64,000 nt of DNA from Pholiota molesta (Eukaryota; Basidiomycota; Agaricomycetes; Agaricales; Strophariaceae): assembly GCA_014925825.1 (NCBI GenBank), contig JACGCK010000018.1, forward strand, positions 496,001 through 560,000. The letters are read 5' to 3'. The translations under genes and the position numbers were made by a program. Below, in pieces: positions 35,868-45,327 of the stretch (position 1 is its first letter; every line of letters starts with the position of its first letter). The notes under the pieces were generated by a model that ran no database searches, was not told where the DNA came from, and saw only the letters and a program-made list of their open reading frames with translations.

Positions 35868-35995
35868 TGTGCGTTACCACTGCGGTTGGCCCTGAGCAAC
35901 CTAATCAGCAACACCCAAGTACATCATCCATCTCGACGACATCCCCAGCTATTCTTCATCCATTTCGCTGAAATCATCTTGTGCTAGCCACCAAC
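35868..35995. promoter_or_regulatory. Shared divergent promoter, T protein / coronin
   Basis: Only 128 bp separate the two start codons, which face away from each other, so this short stretch must carry both promoters. It contains CCATCATTGTG and CAACCTAATCAGC strings but I do not assign factor sites. Confidence 0.6.
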
Positions 35996-37952
35996 ATGTC
36001 TCGTTTCGTGCGATCTTCCAAATACCGGTGAGAACGCGCTCAAATCGATATACGGTCTCCTGAGAGATCTAATCGCGTTCTGCATCGTTCGTGCCCTCTA
36101 GCCACGTCTTTGGGCAGCCCTCGAAGAAGGAACATAGCTTTGAGAATGTGAAAGTCACGAACAGCGCTTGGGACACGAACATCGTCTCTGCTTCTGCGGT
36201 CAGTCGTCATCTTGCGATGACTGCTACGTATGCACTGAAATCATGTAGAAATATCTCAGCGTCAACTGGAACGCGTCAGGCGGAGGAGCATTTGCGATCT
36301 TGCCCCTGCCTTCTCCCTTTCAAGGGATTCCCGATTTCCCTCACAAGTTGCTCGACACCATCCCCATGGCGCGCAGCCATACTGCTGCGGTCTTGGATAC
36401 GGACTGGTCGCCACATAACGACTCGATCGTGGCATCCGGAGGCGAGGACGGCAAAGTGATGATATGGAAGGTTGAGTCTTCTATGTTCGAAGGCTGGGTT
36501 CAAGAGGGCTGGGTCCCTCAGGACTTCGAGCCTGTTTTGCGTATCGACGCATCCCCTCGTAAAGTTGGGCAGGTTCTTTTCCATCCCACCGCTTCCAACA
36601 TAGTGGCCAGCTCTTCCGGAGAATACACTGTCAAGCTCTGGGACCTTGCCAACCCTGAGGATCCAAGATCGCTCCTCACGGGTCATGGGGATATTGTGCA
36701 GAGCATGGCGTTTAACACTACGGGCACCCTTTTGGCCACCACATCTAGGGACAGGAAGCTTCGCATCTTTGATCCTCGTGTGGGTGGCGAGGCAGTGAGG
36801 ACTAATGATGGGCACAGTGGCATCAAAGGATCCCGTGTAACATGGATGGGCGACTTGGACAAAATTGCTACGACAGGCTTCAGCAAGATGTCGGATCGTC
36901 AAGTCGGAATTTGGGAGACTGGTGGCTTGGGGAACGTTAAGACAATCTCTCTGGATCAATCTGCTGGTGTTGTGATGCCCTTCTGGACAGATAACAATAT
37001 ATTGTTCCTTGGTGCGCCCACTATCACTATGTTGTGTTTTTTGTTGTTCGCTTCCTGACACCTTCTCTACAGCGGGCAAAGGGTGCGCTTTCACTATATA
37101 TACGTGCTGTCATTTACTAACGTACAGTATACAGCGATGGGAACATCCGTTATTATGAATACGAATCCGATTCATTGCACGCTCTATCAGAGCACAAGTC
37201 ATCGGAACCGCAACGCGGCATGTGCTTCCTCCCTCGACGGGCATTGAGTATCGCGGATTGTGAGATCGCACGTGCATACAAAGTTCATGGTTCCTCCATT
37301 GAGCCTATCGCCTTCATTGTCCCTCGCAAGGTGTGTGTTCAGAAGCCTTTCTTATTCGGCTCTGACCAACTAATTCGCTCTCACCATAGGCTGATTCATT
37401 CCAGTCCGACATCTACCCTCCGGCTCCCTCAATTGAACCTTCCTTGACTGCCGCAGAATTTTTCCACGGCAAAGTCGCTCCTCTCAAGCTTGTCAGTCTC
37501 GGAGACGGTTCTATCTTTGCGGGGCCGCCACCAAGCGCCGTACCTCCTACTCCGGTCTCTGCTTCTGTTCAGTCTCCCACTTTTGTCCAGCCCACTAGGA
37601 CATTCAGCGCCGGTCCCGCAAACCCTCCGCCTTCTATCGCTGAGCCTCCTGCTTTGGCCTCAGTCTCGAAGAGCTGGACGCCATCCCCTTCCCCGGCTTC
37701 AGCCGCACCAGAACCTAAGACCGCCGCTCGCTCTGACACGTTTGACAGCAAAGTAAGTCGTTATCGCATGTAATCCTCCTCTAAAGAATTTCATATCAAC
37801 CCATCATTCAGCAGGCTGACCTGGAGCGAGAAAACGAACGCTTAGAATCTGAACTGCGCGAGGCCCGCGAGAAGATCAGGAATCTCGAGCTGCAGGTAGA
37901 GAGTATCCGCGCGAACGCGCGAAAAGCTGCCCAGGCCTTGCTGAGCGAGTAG
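35996..37952 (+). CDS. CRN1: Coronin, actin-binding WD40 protein
   Basis: Coronin binds F-actin, regulates Arp2/3 and helps cortical patch turnover. The N-terminus is diagnostic: MSRFVRSSKYRHVFGQPSKKEHSFENVKVT. The seven-bladed propeller follows with KYLSVNWNASGGGAFAILPL, HTAAVLDTDWSPHNDSIVASGGEDGKVMIWKV, VGQVLFHPTASNIVASSSGEYTVKLWDL-type blades, ATTSRDRKLRIFDPR and GFSKMSDRQVGIWET. The C-terminal extension holds IYPPAPSIEPSLTAAEFF (coronin-specific), a Pro/Ser-rich linker (~37530-37740) and a terminal coiled coil from the last exon (DLERENERLESELREAREK...NLELQVESIRANARK). About five introns. Size and layout fit a short type I coronin. Confidence 0.95.
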
Positions 37953-39564
37953 GGCGTGATTTTTTTTCTTCTTGGCTGGAATATATCTCCGATACCATGG
38001 GCTTGTTACCCCCAGATGTTGAAAACTCATGTGTTTTTTTAACTGGATTGGATGTTCTTTTATCGAACCATTTAAGATTGATGGAGGAAAATATAGTATA
38101 TAATCAAATCAACTGTAAAATCATGCGCGTGTCTGGGGCGCTTGTGCACCCACATGAACTACTGACATTGGATGGTGACCATGATGCATCAATGATAACG
38201 ATGATGAGTCATGACAAAGCATGGCAATTTAGGCGCCCAGTGTCGCCACCCAGTTTAAACAAGAAATAATAACATCCTTTCTTCGCATTGAAATCTACTT
38301 TGGTCCTCCTTATTACCCCGGTACATATTGAAAGGGCACCACGATGGCGTAGAGGATACTATCGAGATAAGTGCTCATATCGCTGATACGTATGGGTTTT
38401 TGGGAGACTGTTGCACTGCCCATCGGTTCACGCTACCGGCGCTTAGATGATTTCAGATTGTGATCCTCAAATTCTAGCCCTTGCGAATACTCTGCGCTTC
38501 CCGTGTTAGATGCCTTGATGTAGGTAAATAACTTAAAGGTCGAATGTTATATGATGATGCCCAGCGCTTCGTTCGTCCGAAATTAAAGAATCGGAAGACC
38601 AGGCATTGTTGATAATGCGTTCCATAATTAGAAAGAAAATCTCTCCATTTACATTAAAAAAACGTGTCGAGATAATAGTACGATAATAACATGCTTTTCC
38701 AAAAGCCAAATGCTTAAGTTCTTAATGTCTAACGTTTCCCACCTTCGGAAGGTACGATCTGCGTGTCGAATAGTATGCGGCATGAATATGTGACACTTCC
38801 ATGACATCAGACGCAGGACCAATATAGGCAATTCTTCGACTTATATAGCCTGCATGCATAAGTAATCGAAGAAACCAACATGTAAATTCCCAGATAATAC
38901 TGCACTTTGACGTTGACATTTGTTCAGAAGGTGGTAATTGCCGTTCTCCCAAGTCTTACCTAGACGAGCATCCGACGACCTGTCTATGAAGATGAATCTG
39001 TCGCAAACGTCTTTAATCTCATTCCCACCTTGTGCAGATGTGAAAGTACGCTGTACAAGGGGATGCCTGAGAGAATCAACTCAATCGCACAAATTCTTTT
39101 ACAGAGCACTTGAGCGCATTGAGACTACCCCAGCTTCTTATAGCTAGTAAGTAGGCTGAATGTCGTTGCGCAGTACAGATTGCATCAAAAGCATCAGTGT
39201 ACATGTATGCAACGTACGACGACTCCGATCAGGAAGCCTCAAGCTTCATGTTAAGCGCCCGTAAAATGTAACATCTTGCATATGTCTTTTGAATGCCTCC
39301 GGCCATGTATGGTTTCAGACTGCTTGGTCGAATAAATTTCTCGCAAATAAATTTCTACATGCCCGACCTTGCGTGCACGATGATCGATATCGATGGTCAG
39401 CTGAGCTTACTACATTCCGAACAAGTGGTATTACATGGTAGGCAATAAAGTCTTCTCGCATTAATTGAGGCATAACATCAATGCTGGTGCTTACAGACTT
39501 TGTTCATCATTTCATTTCTTTGGTCGAAAAGCGCATGGAATCGCTCTTTGTCACACTAATCTCC
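37953..39564. other. Intergenic stretch between coronin and laccase
   Basis: 1.6 kb, AT-rich, with 3' flanks of the two converging genes. No recognisable gene; short frames only. Confidence 0.4.
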
Positions 39565-42500
39565 TTAGGTGAATACTTGAGGAGGTAGAGCATCATAGAT
39601 GGGACAGAGATTATCCCAAGCAGCTAGAATACATGATTCAATTTCTTGAGATGTCTGGCATGATGGCACGGAATGACTTACTGGGAGGATTCTCTGTAGC
39701 AACTTGGGGAACATCTTCAGCCATGACGACGGCGAGACCGCTAGTGCAATCGAGGCGCGCGTTTAATATGTTGCTGATTAAAGGAATTCCAATGAAAACT
39801 CACATATTGAGATGCCAATCAATGTGACTAAAATGTTTCCATAAGTATGAAGATTTACAAACGCAAAGCAACGACCTACCAATGCATAATCCATGGACCG
39901 GCATTATCTGTCATGAAGCGGATTGTCGCGTTGTCACCAGCTAATCCTATGCTAACAACGTCGCGTTGAACAGGGTTGGCGTAGTTGTAAACGGTACTTC
40001 CTGCGCTTCTCACAACAGAGAACGTGTGCTATTACTTCGTTAGATGGTTAAATTCCTATGGTCTCTGAGCAAACTCACTCCGTGAAGATGAATGGGATGC
40101 TGAAACTCTCATCAGAAAATATAACGTCAACGAGTGTAGAACAGTGCTTACGGGACCGCCAACTGCTCCTCCAGGGATCGATATTTCGATAACCTTATTA
40201 GGAGGCAAAACATAGACAGACCCAGCAGGGAGTAAGTCTTGAGCGGTCATTGAACCATTTATGATTTGAAGGAGTACTGGGACTGAAGGAGGAAGGAACG
40301 TGGCGCCATTCACAGTGAACTGCAAAGTCGTGAAACTGAATTCGATGTCCAAATTAATGTTGACGTCTGCAGCACCAACAGTGGGAATCCCTGGAGCGGC
40401 AGCATTTACCAAAGGATGGAGGTTGGTCTCGAGCATTGGGTTCGAGCTGGTTGAAGTCGTAGTGGGGTCGGCATTTGGTGCGTCCCAGTAGCGAAGGATA
40501 GCAGAATTGACACCGCCATCGAAGGTTACGGTTCCAGAGTTTGGCAGAGCGCGAATCCAATAGTTGGCGATTGGCTGATTGGTATTGAGTACGAATGAAT
40601 ACCGTTGACCCACGAAAATTTGGATTGAATCGACAGTGAGAGGTTGAACGTTCACGCCATCAACTTCAATGATAGTCTATATTTAGAAGTGTGTGAGTTC
40701 TCCCACGCCTGGCGCTCAAGTGCTAAGAAAGCGCGCACCATAGTGTGGCCATCGATAGAGAATACAAAGTTGGGATCGCATGAGATGGACACCAGGCGGA
40801 AACGATACCGCTTGCTCGGGAGAACCCTAATCACAGACAGCGGCGATGTTGGACCGCCAGCATAGCGGCCTTTGCCGTTGATCAAGGTTGCATCTGAAGT
40901 TGGGACAAGCCCCGCCTCTGGTGCTGGGGTATGATACCTGAAAAAGATTGTTACAATCATATTAATATAATGAGAAGCATAATTGCTATACCAATCTGCA
41001 AGAGTTATGACCGTGGTGTCTGAAAGGGAGATGACAGGCGTTAATATCCCCGTAACCAGGTAGACTTTGTTTAATCAAAGCCTTACCCCTTGAATTTTGT
41101 TTAAACAGTTTAAACGTTAAACAAGGACTTTGTTTAACAGACTCTTAGAGCTTTGTGTTTAATCTACATGTTCCTGTTTAAACACTCAAAGACATTGGTT
41201 TAAACACCAGATATATTTGTTTAAACACTAGCTACGTCTGTTTAAACACTAACTACATCTGTTTAAACAGACACTGTTTAAACGCTAACTATGTCTGTTT
41301 AAACACTAACTACGTCTGTTTAAACACTGACTACATCTGTTTAAACACAAACTACGTCTGTTTAAACATTAACTACGTCTGTTTAAACATTAACTACGTC
41401 TGTTCAAACTAGAAATGTCCTGTTTAAACGCAAAGATGGCTCACCCAGATTGCACACCGATCGTAGTCGCGAATCACGCCATCGGTCGTCCGGCCGGCAT
41501 GTGGTGGGGTTCGTCATCCGTGGCCCGTCGCGCTCGCAGCTTATCGTCGTGCTGCCCGTCCTGCTTGCGCCCTGTGGTACTCACGCTGACATGCTCGCGG
41601 GCAGTTGCACTCCCGTCGTCATACTGGTCGATGTCCTCGCTGGCCGTTGTCCTCGCTGGTGGTGGTCATTGCTGGTCGTGCTGTCGCTAGCCGCCGCCGC
41701 CGCCGTCCTCGCTTGCCATCGTCCTCGCTGGTTGTTGTGACCCTCGTGGCTCTCGTCGTTGTTGGCCGACGATGTCCTCCAGGGGTTGTGGTCATTGCTG
41801 GCCATGGTGGTGGTGATCGAGCTAGAGCCGGCCCACATTCCTCGTTGGAGGAGAGGGGCACACGGCGAGGGCGCCGTTGAGTCAGAGAAATGGGGACGGC
41901 GGCGGCGAATGGGACGGCGGCAGCAAAGGAGATGCATGAGGCGTGAGGCAGGCGCTCGTGAGTCGCCGTCCACTTGGCAGAGGGCATGGACCTGACAGGG
42001 AGAGGGTGTTAGATGGGGGGCTGGTTGGGACGGCGGTCTACATACCTTTGAGATCTCCCTCTCATCAGGTATTCCCTTTTTTCTTCATCCCTGGTTACTT
42101 GGAGGAGCGAATCTTGATGAGGCGAGTGGTGACGCGGCGGAGGTGGCAGTTGGACGTTGGACGGTTGAAGTTGAGAAGGTCAACGTGGAACAATCAACAA
42201 AGAATTCAAGCTCCGCTTGCCGAAGCGGAGCTTGAATTCTTTGTTGATTGTTCGCAGTTGTTGTCAGTTGAACTTCGACGTTTTGGCATCCCCTTTCACC
42301 TCTGCCCATCCTCGCGTCCGCTCTCGTCAACAACCGCAACACACGCACGCGACAACGATGCCCGCACGCAACATTGAAGAACATGGGAGTCGGATAAAAC
42401 AGGGAAGACCCGGGCAGCGGGAGATCCGCCACGTATGTCGCCGTTCTCTGCCCTTTGTCCCCCTCACTAATCCACCACCTCCCTCCCCTTTCGTAGATAC

Positions 42501-44112
42501 ATGCTGGGGATGGGTGCTAATACTCGGCGCCCGCCCCTCCCTACCATCCCAGTTGCCCCCCACGCTACACTGCGAGCCCTCAGCCATAACCCCTGCCGTG
42601 GACCGACTAAGGCGCGAGCACGACCGCAGCCACGAATGCCACGTGGCGAGCATGGCATCCACTGTCCCCATTTCTCTGACTCAACGGCGCCCTCGCCTAC
42701 CCCTCGCCGTGAGCCCCTCTCCTCCAACGAGGAATGTGGGCCGGCTCTAGCTTGACCACCACCACCATGGCCAGCAATGACCACGACACAGGATGGGCAG
42801 CACGACGACAATCTGCGAGCGCGACGGGCCACGGATGACGAACCCCACCACATGCCGGCCGGACGACCGATGGCGTGATTCGCGACTACGATCGGTGTGC
42901 AATCTGGGTGAGCCATCTTTGCGTTTAAACAGGACATTTCTAGTTTGAACAGACGTAGTTAATGTTTAAACAGACGTAGTTAATGTTTAAACAGACGTAG
43001 TTTGTGTTTAAACAGATGTAGTCAGTGTTTAAACAGACGTAGTTAGTGTTTAAACAGACATAGTTAGCGTTTAAACAGTGTCTGTTTAAACAGATGTAGT
43101 TAGTGTTTAAACAGACGTAGCTAGTGTTTAAACAAATATATCTGGTGTTTAAACCAATGTCTTTGAGTGTTTAAACAGAAACTTGTAGATTAAACACAAA
43201 GCTCTAAGAGTCTGTTAAACAAAGTCCTTGTTTAACGTTTAAACTGTTTAAACAAAATTCAAGGGGTAAGGCTTTGATTAAACAAAGTCCACCTAGTTTC
43301 ATAATATCCACAAATATCAAAACGATCAACGCGTATCTCCTCACCATCGTCAAAATCATATCTGAAAAGACGAATGAGATTAGTATTTATAAAATTATTT
43401 TGGAGAACTTAACGTACTTTGACCGGTGAGGGTCATGTCGGTCGTAGATAACCAAAGCGCCTCTGAGGCCATCACAGTATTGCGTTGCTATTTCGAGCAG
43501 TGATATATTCAAAGCTGAACTATAGCGAAATAAAAGTAGTTGCTTACAATGATGTGAGTGGTACCAAAACGTTCCCGCTTGATCGGGGACAGCAAATTGG
43601 TATAGGAAGGAGTGGCCAGGTGCGATGGGGCATTGAGTGACACCAACTGGACCGTCAGCCCAATTGGTTCCTTCTTGGAACAAGCCGTGCCAGTGCTATG
43701 TACAGACTGAGAAGTAGTTGGGCATGAATAGAGGAATACATACAACGCTCGTGCTCGTCAACATACTCGTGTCCGTTAATTGGTCGATCACATTTAGGTG
43801 GAAGGTGTCTCCCTAGAGCGAAATTAGTGATTGTACAGTTAAGCAAAACTTCATGTACCTTGAAACCAGAAATAAGAGGGCCAGGAAAAGATACGCTTGA
43901 CTCGGTTTGTCCTGCCAAAACAGTACTTGATAATGGTAGTAGAGGTGTCAGAATTAAAGATACTTTACAATAAGTAGGAGTAGACTTACGAGCGATTGAA
44001 GCCATCGGGCAAGATCCACTTGTTCTTTATGTACAGGTTTGTGTTTGGGCCAATAGCGCCATAAGCGCCCGCGATGACAGAGAGACTAGCGATTGCTGAC
44101 AGCAAACCCATA
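39565..44112 (-). CDS. Laccase (multicopper oxidase)
   Basis: Secreted p-diphenol:O2 oxidoreductase of lignin and pigment chemistry. The start [19 protein letters not shown] is a signal peptide, followed by [19 protein letters not shown]. Copper signatures: [15 protein letters not shown] (L1), [10 protein letters not shown] (L2), [15 protein letters not shown] (L3, with Ile where Phe is usual) and [17 protein letters not shown] (L4). The protein ends [17 protein letters not shown]. At least ten introns; HPIHLHG is encoded by a 21-nt exon (40099-40079). One intron (43344-41020) is 2325 nt because it contains a fold-back transposon; it joins YDFDD to [19 protein letters not shown] with normal GTGAGG and TTTCAG borders. 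I saw no break in the coding exons, so the gene may be functional if the long intron is spliced. Confidence 0.92.
40079..40099 (-). other. 21-nt laccase micro-exon encoding HPIHLHG
   Basis: The exon is bounded by TTTCAG on its 5' side and GTGAGT on its 3' side (minus strand). It contributes seven codons, phase 0 at both ends, between GGAVGGP and HTFSVV. It carries type 1 and type 3 copper ligands, so its skipping would yield an in-frame but inactive protein. Confidence 0.85.
41042..41049. repeat. 8-bp target-site duplication, left copy
   Basis: TAATATCC, directly beside the left end of the fold-back element and repeated exactly at 43302-43309. In the empty site this would be a single copy inside the laccase intron. 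Confidence 0.8.
41155..41440. repeat. Left array of 21-bp GTTTAAAC units
   Basis: Tandem units of about 21 bp, consensus GTTTAAACACTAACTACGTC plus T, with variants at positions 9-18. The GTTTAAAC palindrome recurs about a dozen times between 41095 and 41430. The mirror image lies at 42920-43190 in the right arm. Confidence 0.85.
42191..42250. repeat. Perfect hairpin near the centre of the fold-back element
   Basis: A 28-bp perfect inverted repeat (starting CAATCAACAAAGAATTCAAG, ending in its complement) is separated by the 4-nt loop GCCG. It sits between the two long arms of the element. Confidence 0.9.
42920..43190. repeat. Right array of GTTTAAAC units (inverted copy of the left array)
   Basis: Reverse complement of the left array: units such as TGTTTAAACAGACGTAGT recur with the same order of variants as in the left arm. 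Differences from the left copy are few, so the arms are recent or homogenised. Confidence 0.85.
43302..43309. repeat. 8-bp target-site duplication, right copy
   Basis: TAATATCC, exact repeat of 41042-41049. Confidence 0.8.
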
Positions 44113-44724
44113 TTAACACTCAGGTCAGATTTGCAAATGTTGGGTTGAAAATCATACTCTGGAAAGACTCTCAGTGATCTTATACCATTGTAATTCGACC
44201 CGTTTAGACTTCAATGTACTGGGACGCAAAATGGGGTATCTAGCCCTTGTTACAGGGCGGGCGTTTACGAAATTTCCATGTCACGACTGACAGATTTGTG
44301 GGAATGTGGATGCGAGATGGTACAAATCTTCGCCCTTTCTCGCCGGACTTACGAATATCGTCGCCTCTTCATTCACGAGTCCGACAGAGACTGAGCGCAC
44401 AGCCCGAAATAGGTCACCCCAATGATCTTGATGACAAAAGGTATTGATCTTTTGCTTTCTTTCCACGATGGCGCCTTCTCAAACTCTCAGATTGAGGCAT
44501 TTCCGGCAAGTAATGGACGTAAAACCTGAAAAAGACAGTTGGGGTAGTACCGGTTCCCCACTTCAGGTTCCCGCGACGTCGCGGACATATTTTTCTAAAG
44601 GAAGAATTAAGTAGCAGCCAAAAAACCTGAAAGACCGTTTAGGAATGGTGGAACCGGGGCCGACGATATAAGCAGTCTCCCAAGTTTCGATGATAGTATC
44701 CCTCTTTCACTGACCGCCACTACT
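44113..44724. promoter_or_regulatory. Divergent promoter region, laccase / small secreted protein
   Basis: 612 bp between two start codons facing away from each other. Next to the small gene there is a 14-bp perfect palindrome CCGCGACGTCGCGG (44571-44584), an ATATAAG box at ~44667, and a repeated AAACCTGAAA motif (44522 and 44624), with GGTTCCCCACTTCAGGTTCC between. Roles are inferred from position only. Confidence 0.45.
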
Positions 44725-45067
44725 ATGAATTTGAAGTCCGTCATCCTCGTTGCAAGCCAGGTCGTCGCAATAATGGCGGTGAGCACAGCCCTTCGTTTTG
44801 ATGAAGTACTCACCTCACATATTTATTGATGTTTAGATGGAGCGTAGGGCCAATGTGTTCACAGCGGAGAAAGTGTACAACACTATCATCGATCAGTCGC
44901 CTTATCTTGTTCAGGCAACTTCCACTGTAACTTGGACGTCAGTACTCAAGTTATTCTCAGAAGGCAGATTTATTCAATATTAACCTGGCTTGTTTCTCAG
45001 TGAAGGCGCTAGTATTATTGACACTTCTTTGCCCACAACAATTCCAACTCCCACAATTGGGTATTAG
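44725..45067 (+). CDS. Small candidate secreted protein, unknown function
   Basis: Three exons (44725-44778, 44837-44937, 45001-45067) join with clean GT..AG borders to a 73-residue protein. The first exon, MNLKSVILVASQVVAIMA, is a plausible signal peptide, followed by a dibasic site (ERRANVF) and a Thr/Ser-rich end (TVTWTEGASIIDTSLPTT) closing with TPTIGY. No cysteine is present. I do not know the family. A TATA-like box lies ~55 bp upstream, which, with the tidy introns, supports a real gene. It is divergent from the laccase gene. Confidence 0.5.
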
Positions 45068-45105
45068 TCGATTCGACTTCATTGACAATATAAGGTCAGA
45101 GCAAT

Positions 45106-45327
45106 TTATTCCATTGCGCTAAATAAAACGTTCTCTTTAACGAGAAACACAGATTGTTTGTTGCAATCAGAATCGTTACTGCAGTCTCTACTGTCCCTCT
45201 CTGTACATAATCTGTCTTCTGATATGTGACCTTCGAGACTTTGAGCCTGCGAAGTGAATGTCAAAACGGCCGCAGTCAAAAGTCTCCTGACTGCGAGAGG
45301 TAAGATAGTCATCGCAGAAAGCTGCAT
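45106..45327 (-). CDS. Possible small secreted protein
   Basis: A 73-codon intronless frame. The start MQLSAMTILPLAVRRLLTAA with following TFTSQAQS could be a signal peptide, and LCTERDSRDCSNDSDCNKQS gives three closely spaced cysteines. No known family. It is short enough to be chance; the signal-like start and the Cys cluster are the only support. Confidence 0.28.
   Translation of the reverse strand: MQLSAMTILPLAVRRLLTAAVLTFTSQAQSLEGHISEDRLCTERDSRDCSNDSDCNKQSVFLVKENVLFSAME

Larger units (their letters stand above)
41050..43301. mobile_element. Fold-back (long-TIR) non-autonomous DNA transposon in a laccase intron
   Basis: A 2252-bp insertion flanked by TAATATCC repeats. The ends are inverted: AGGTAGACTTTGTTTAATC on the left pairs with the complement of the right end AGGTGGACTTTGTTTAATC. 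The arms match over hundreds of bases: 41064-41566 with 42800-43290, and again 41787-41895 with 42655-42785; the segment 41567-41786 has no partner in the right arm. The same predicted peptide start ([14 protein letters not shown]) is readable from both arms on opposite strands. The arms carry tandem 21-bp units on GTTTAAAC; the core is GC-rich with a perfect hairpin. No transposase-like frame is present. An 8-bp duplication is typical of hAT-like transposons, while such long, repeat-bearing TIRs recall Mutator-like or Foldback elements; I leave the superfamily open. Confidence 0.85.

Noticed and set aside
41415..42937. Open frames of 90-180 codons in the core of the element as protein genes
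   Set aside because: They are GC-rich, overlap on both strands and frames, and the same peptide appears from both arms because of the inverted duplication. No transposase or other domain is visible.
41095..43250. Regularly spaced repeats resembling a CRISPR array
   Set aside because: The units are palindromic 21-mers whose spacers are themselves near-identical, they are mirrored in two inverted arms, and the DNA is nuclear fungal. They belong to the transposable element.
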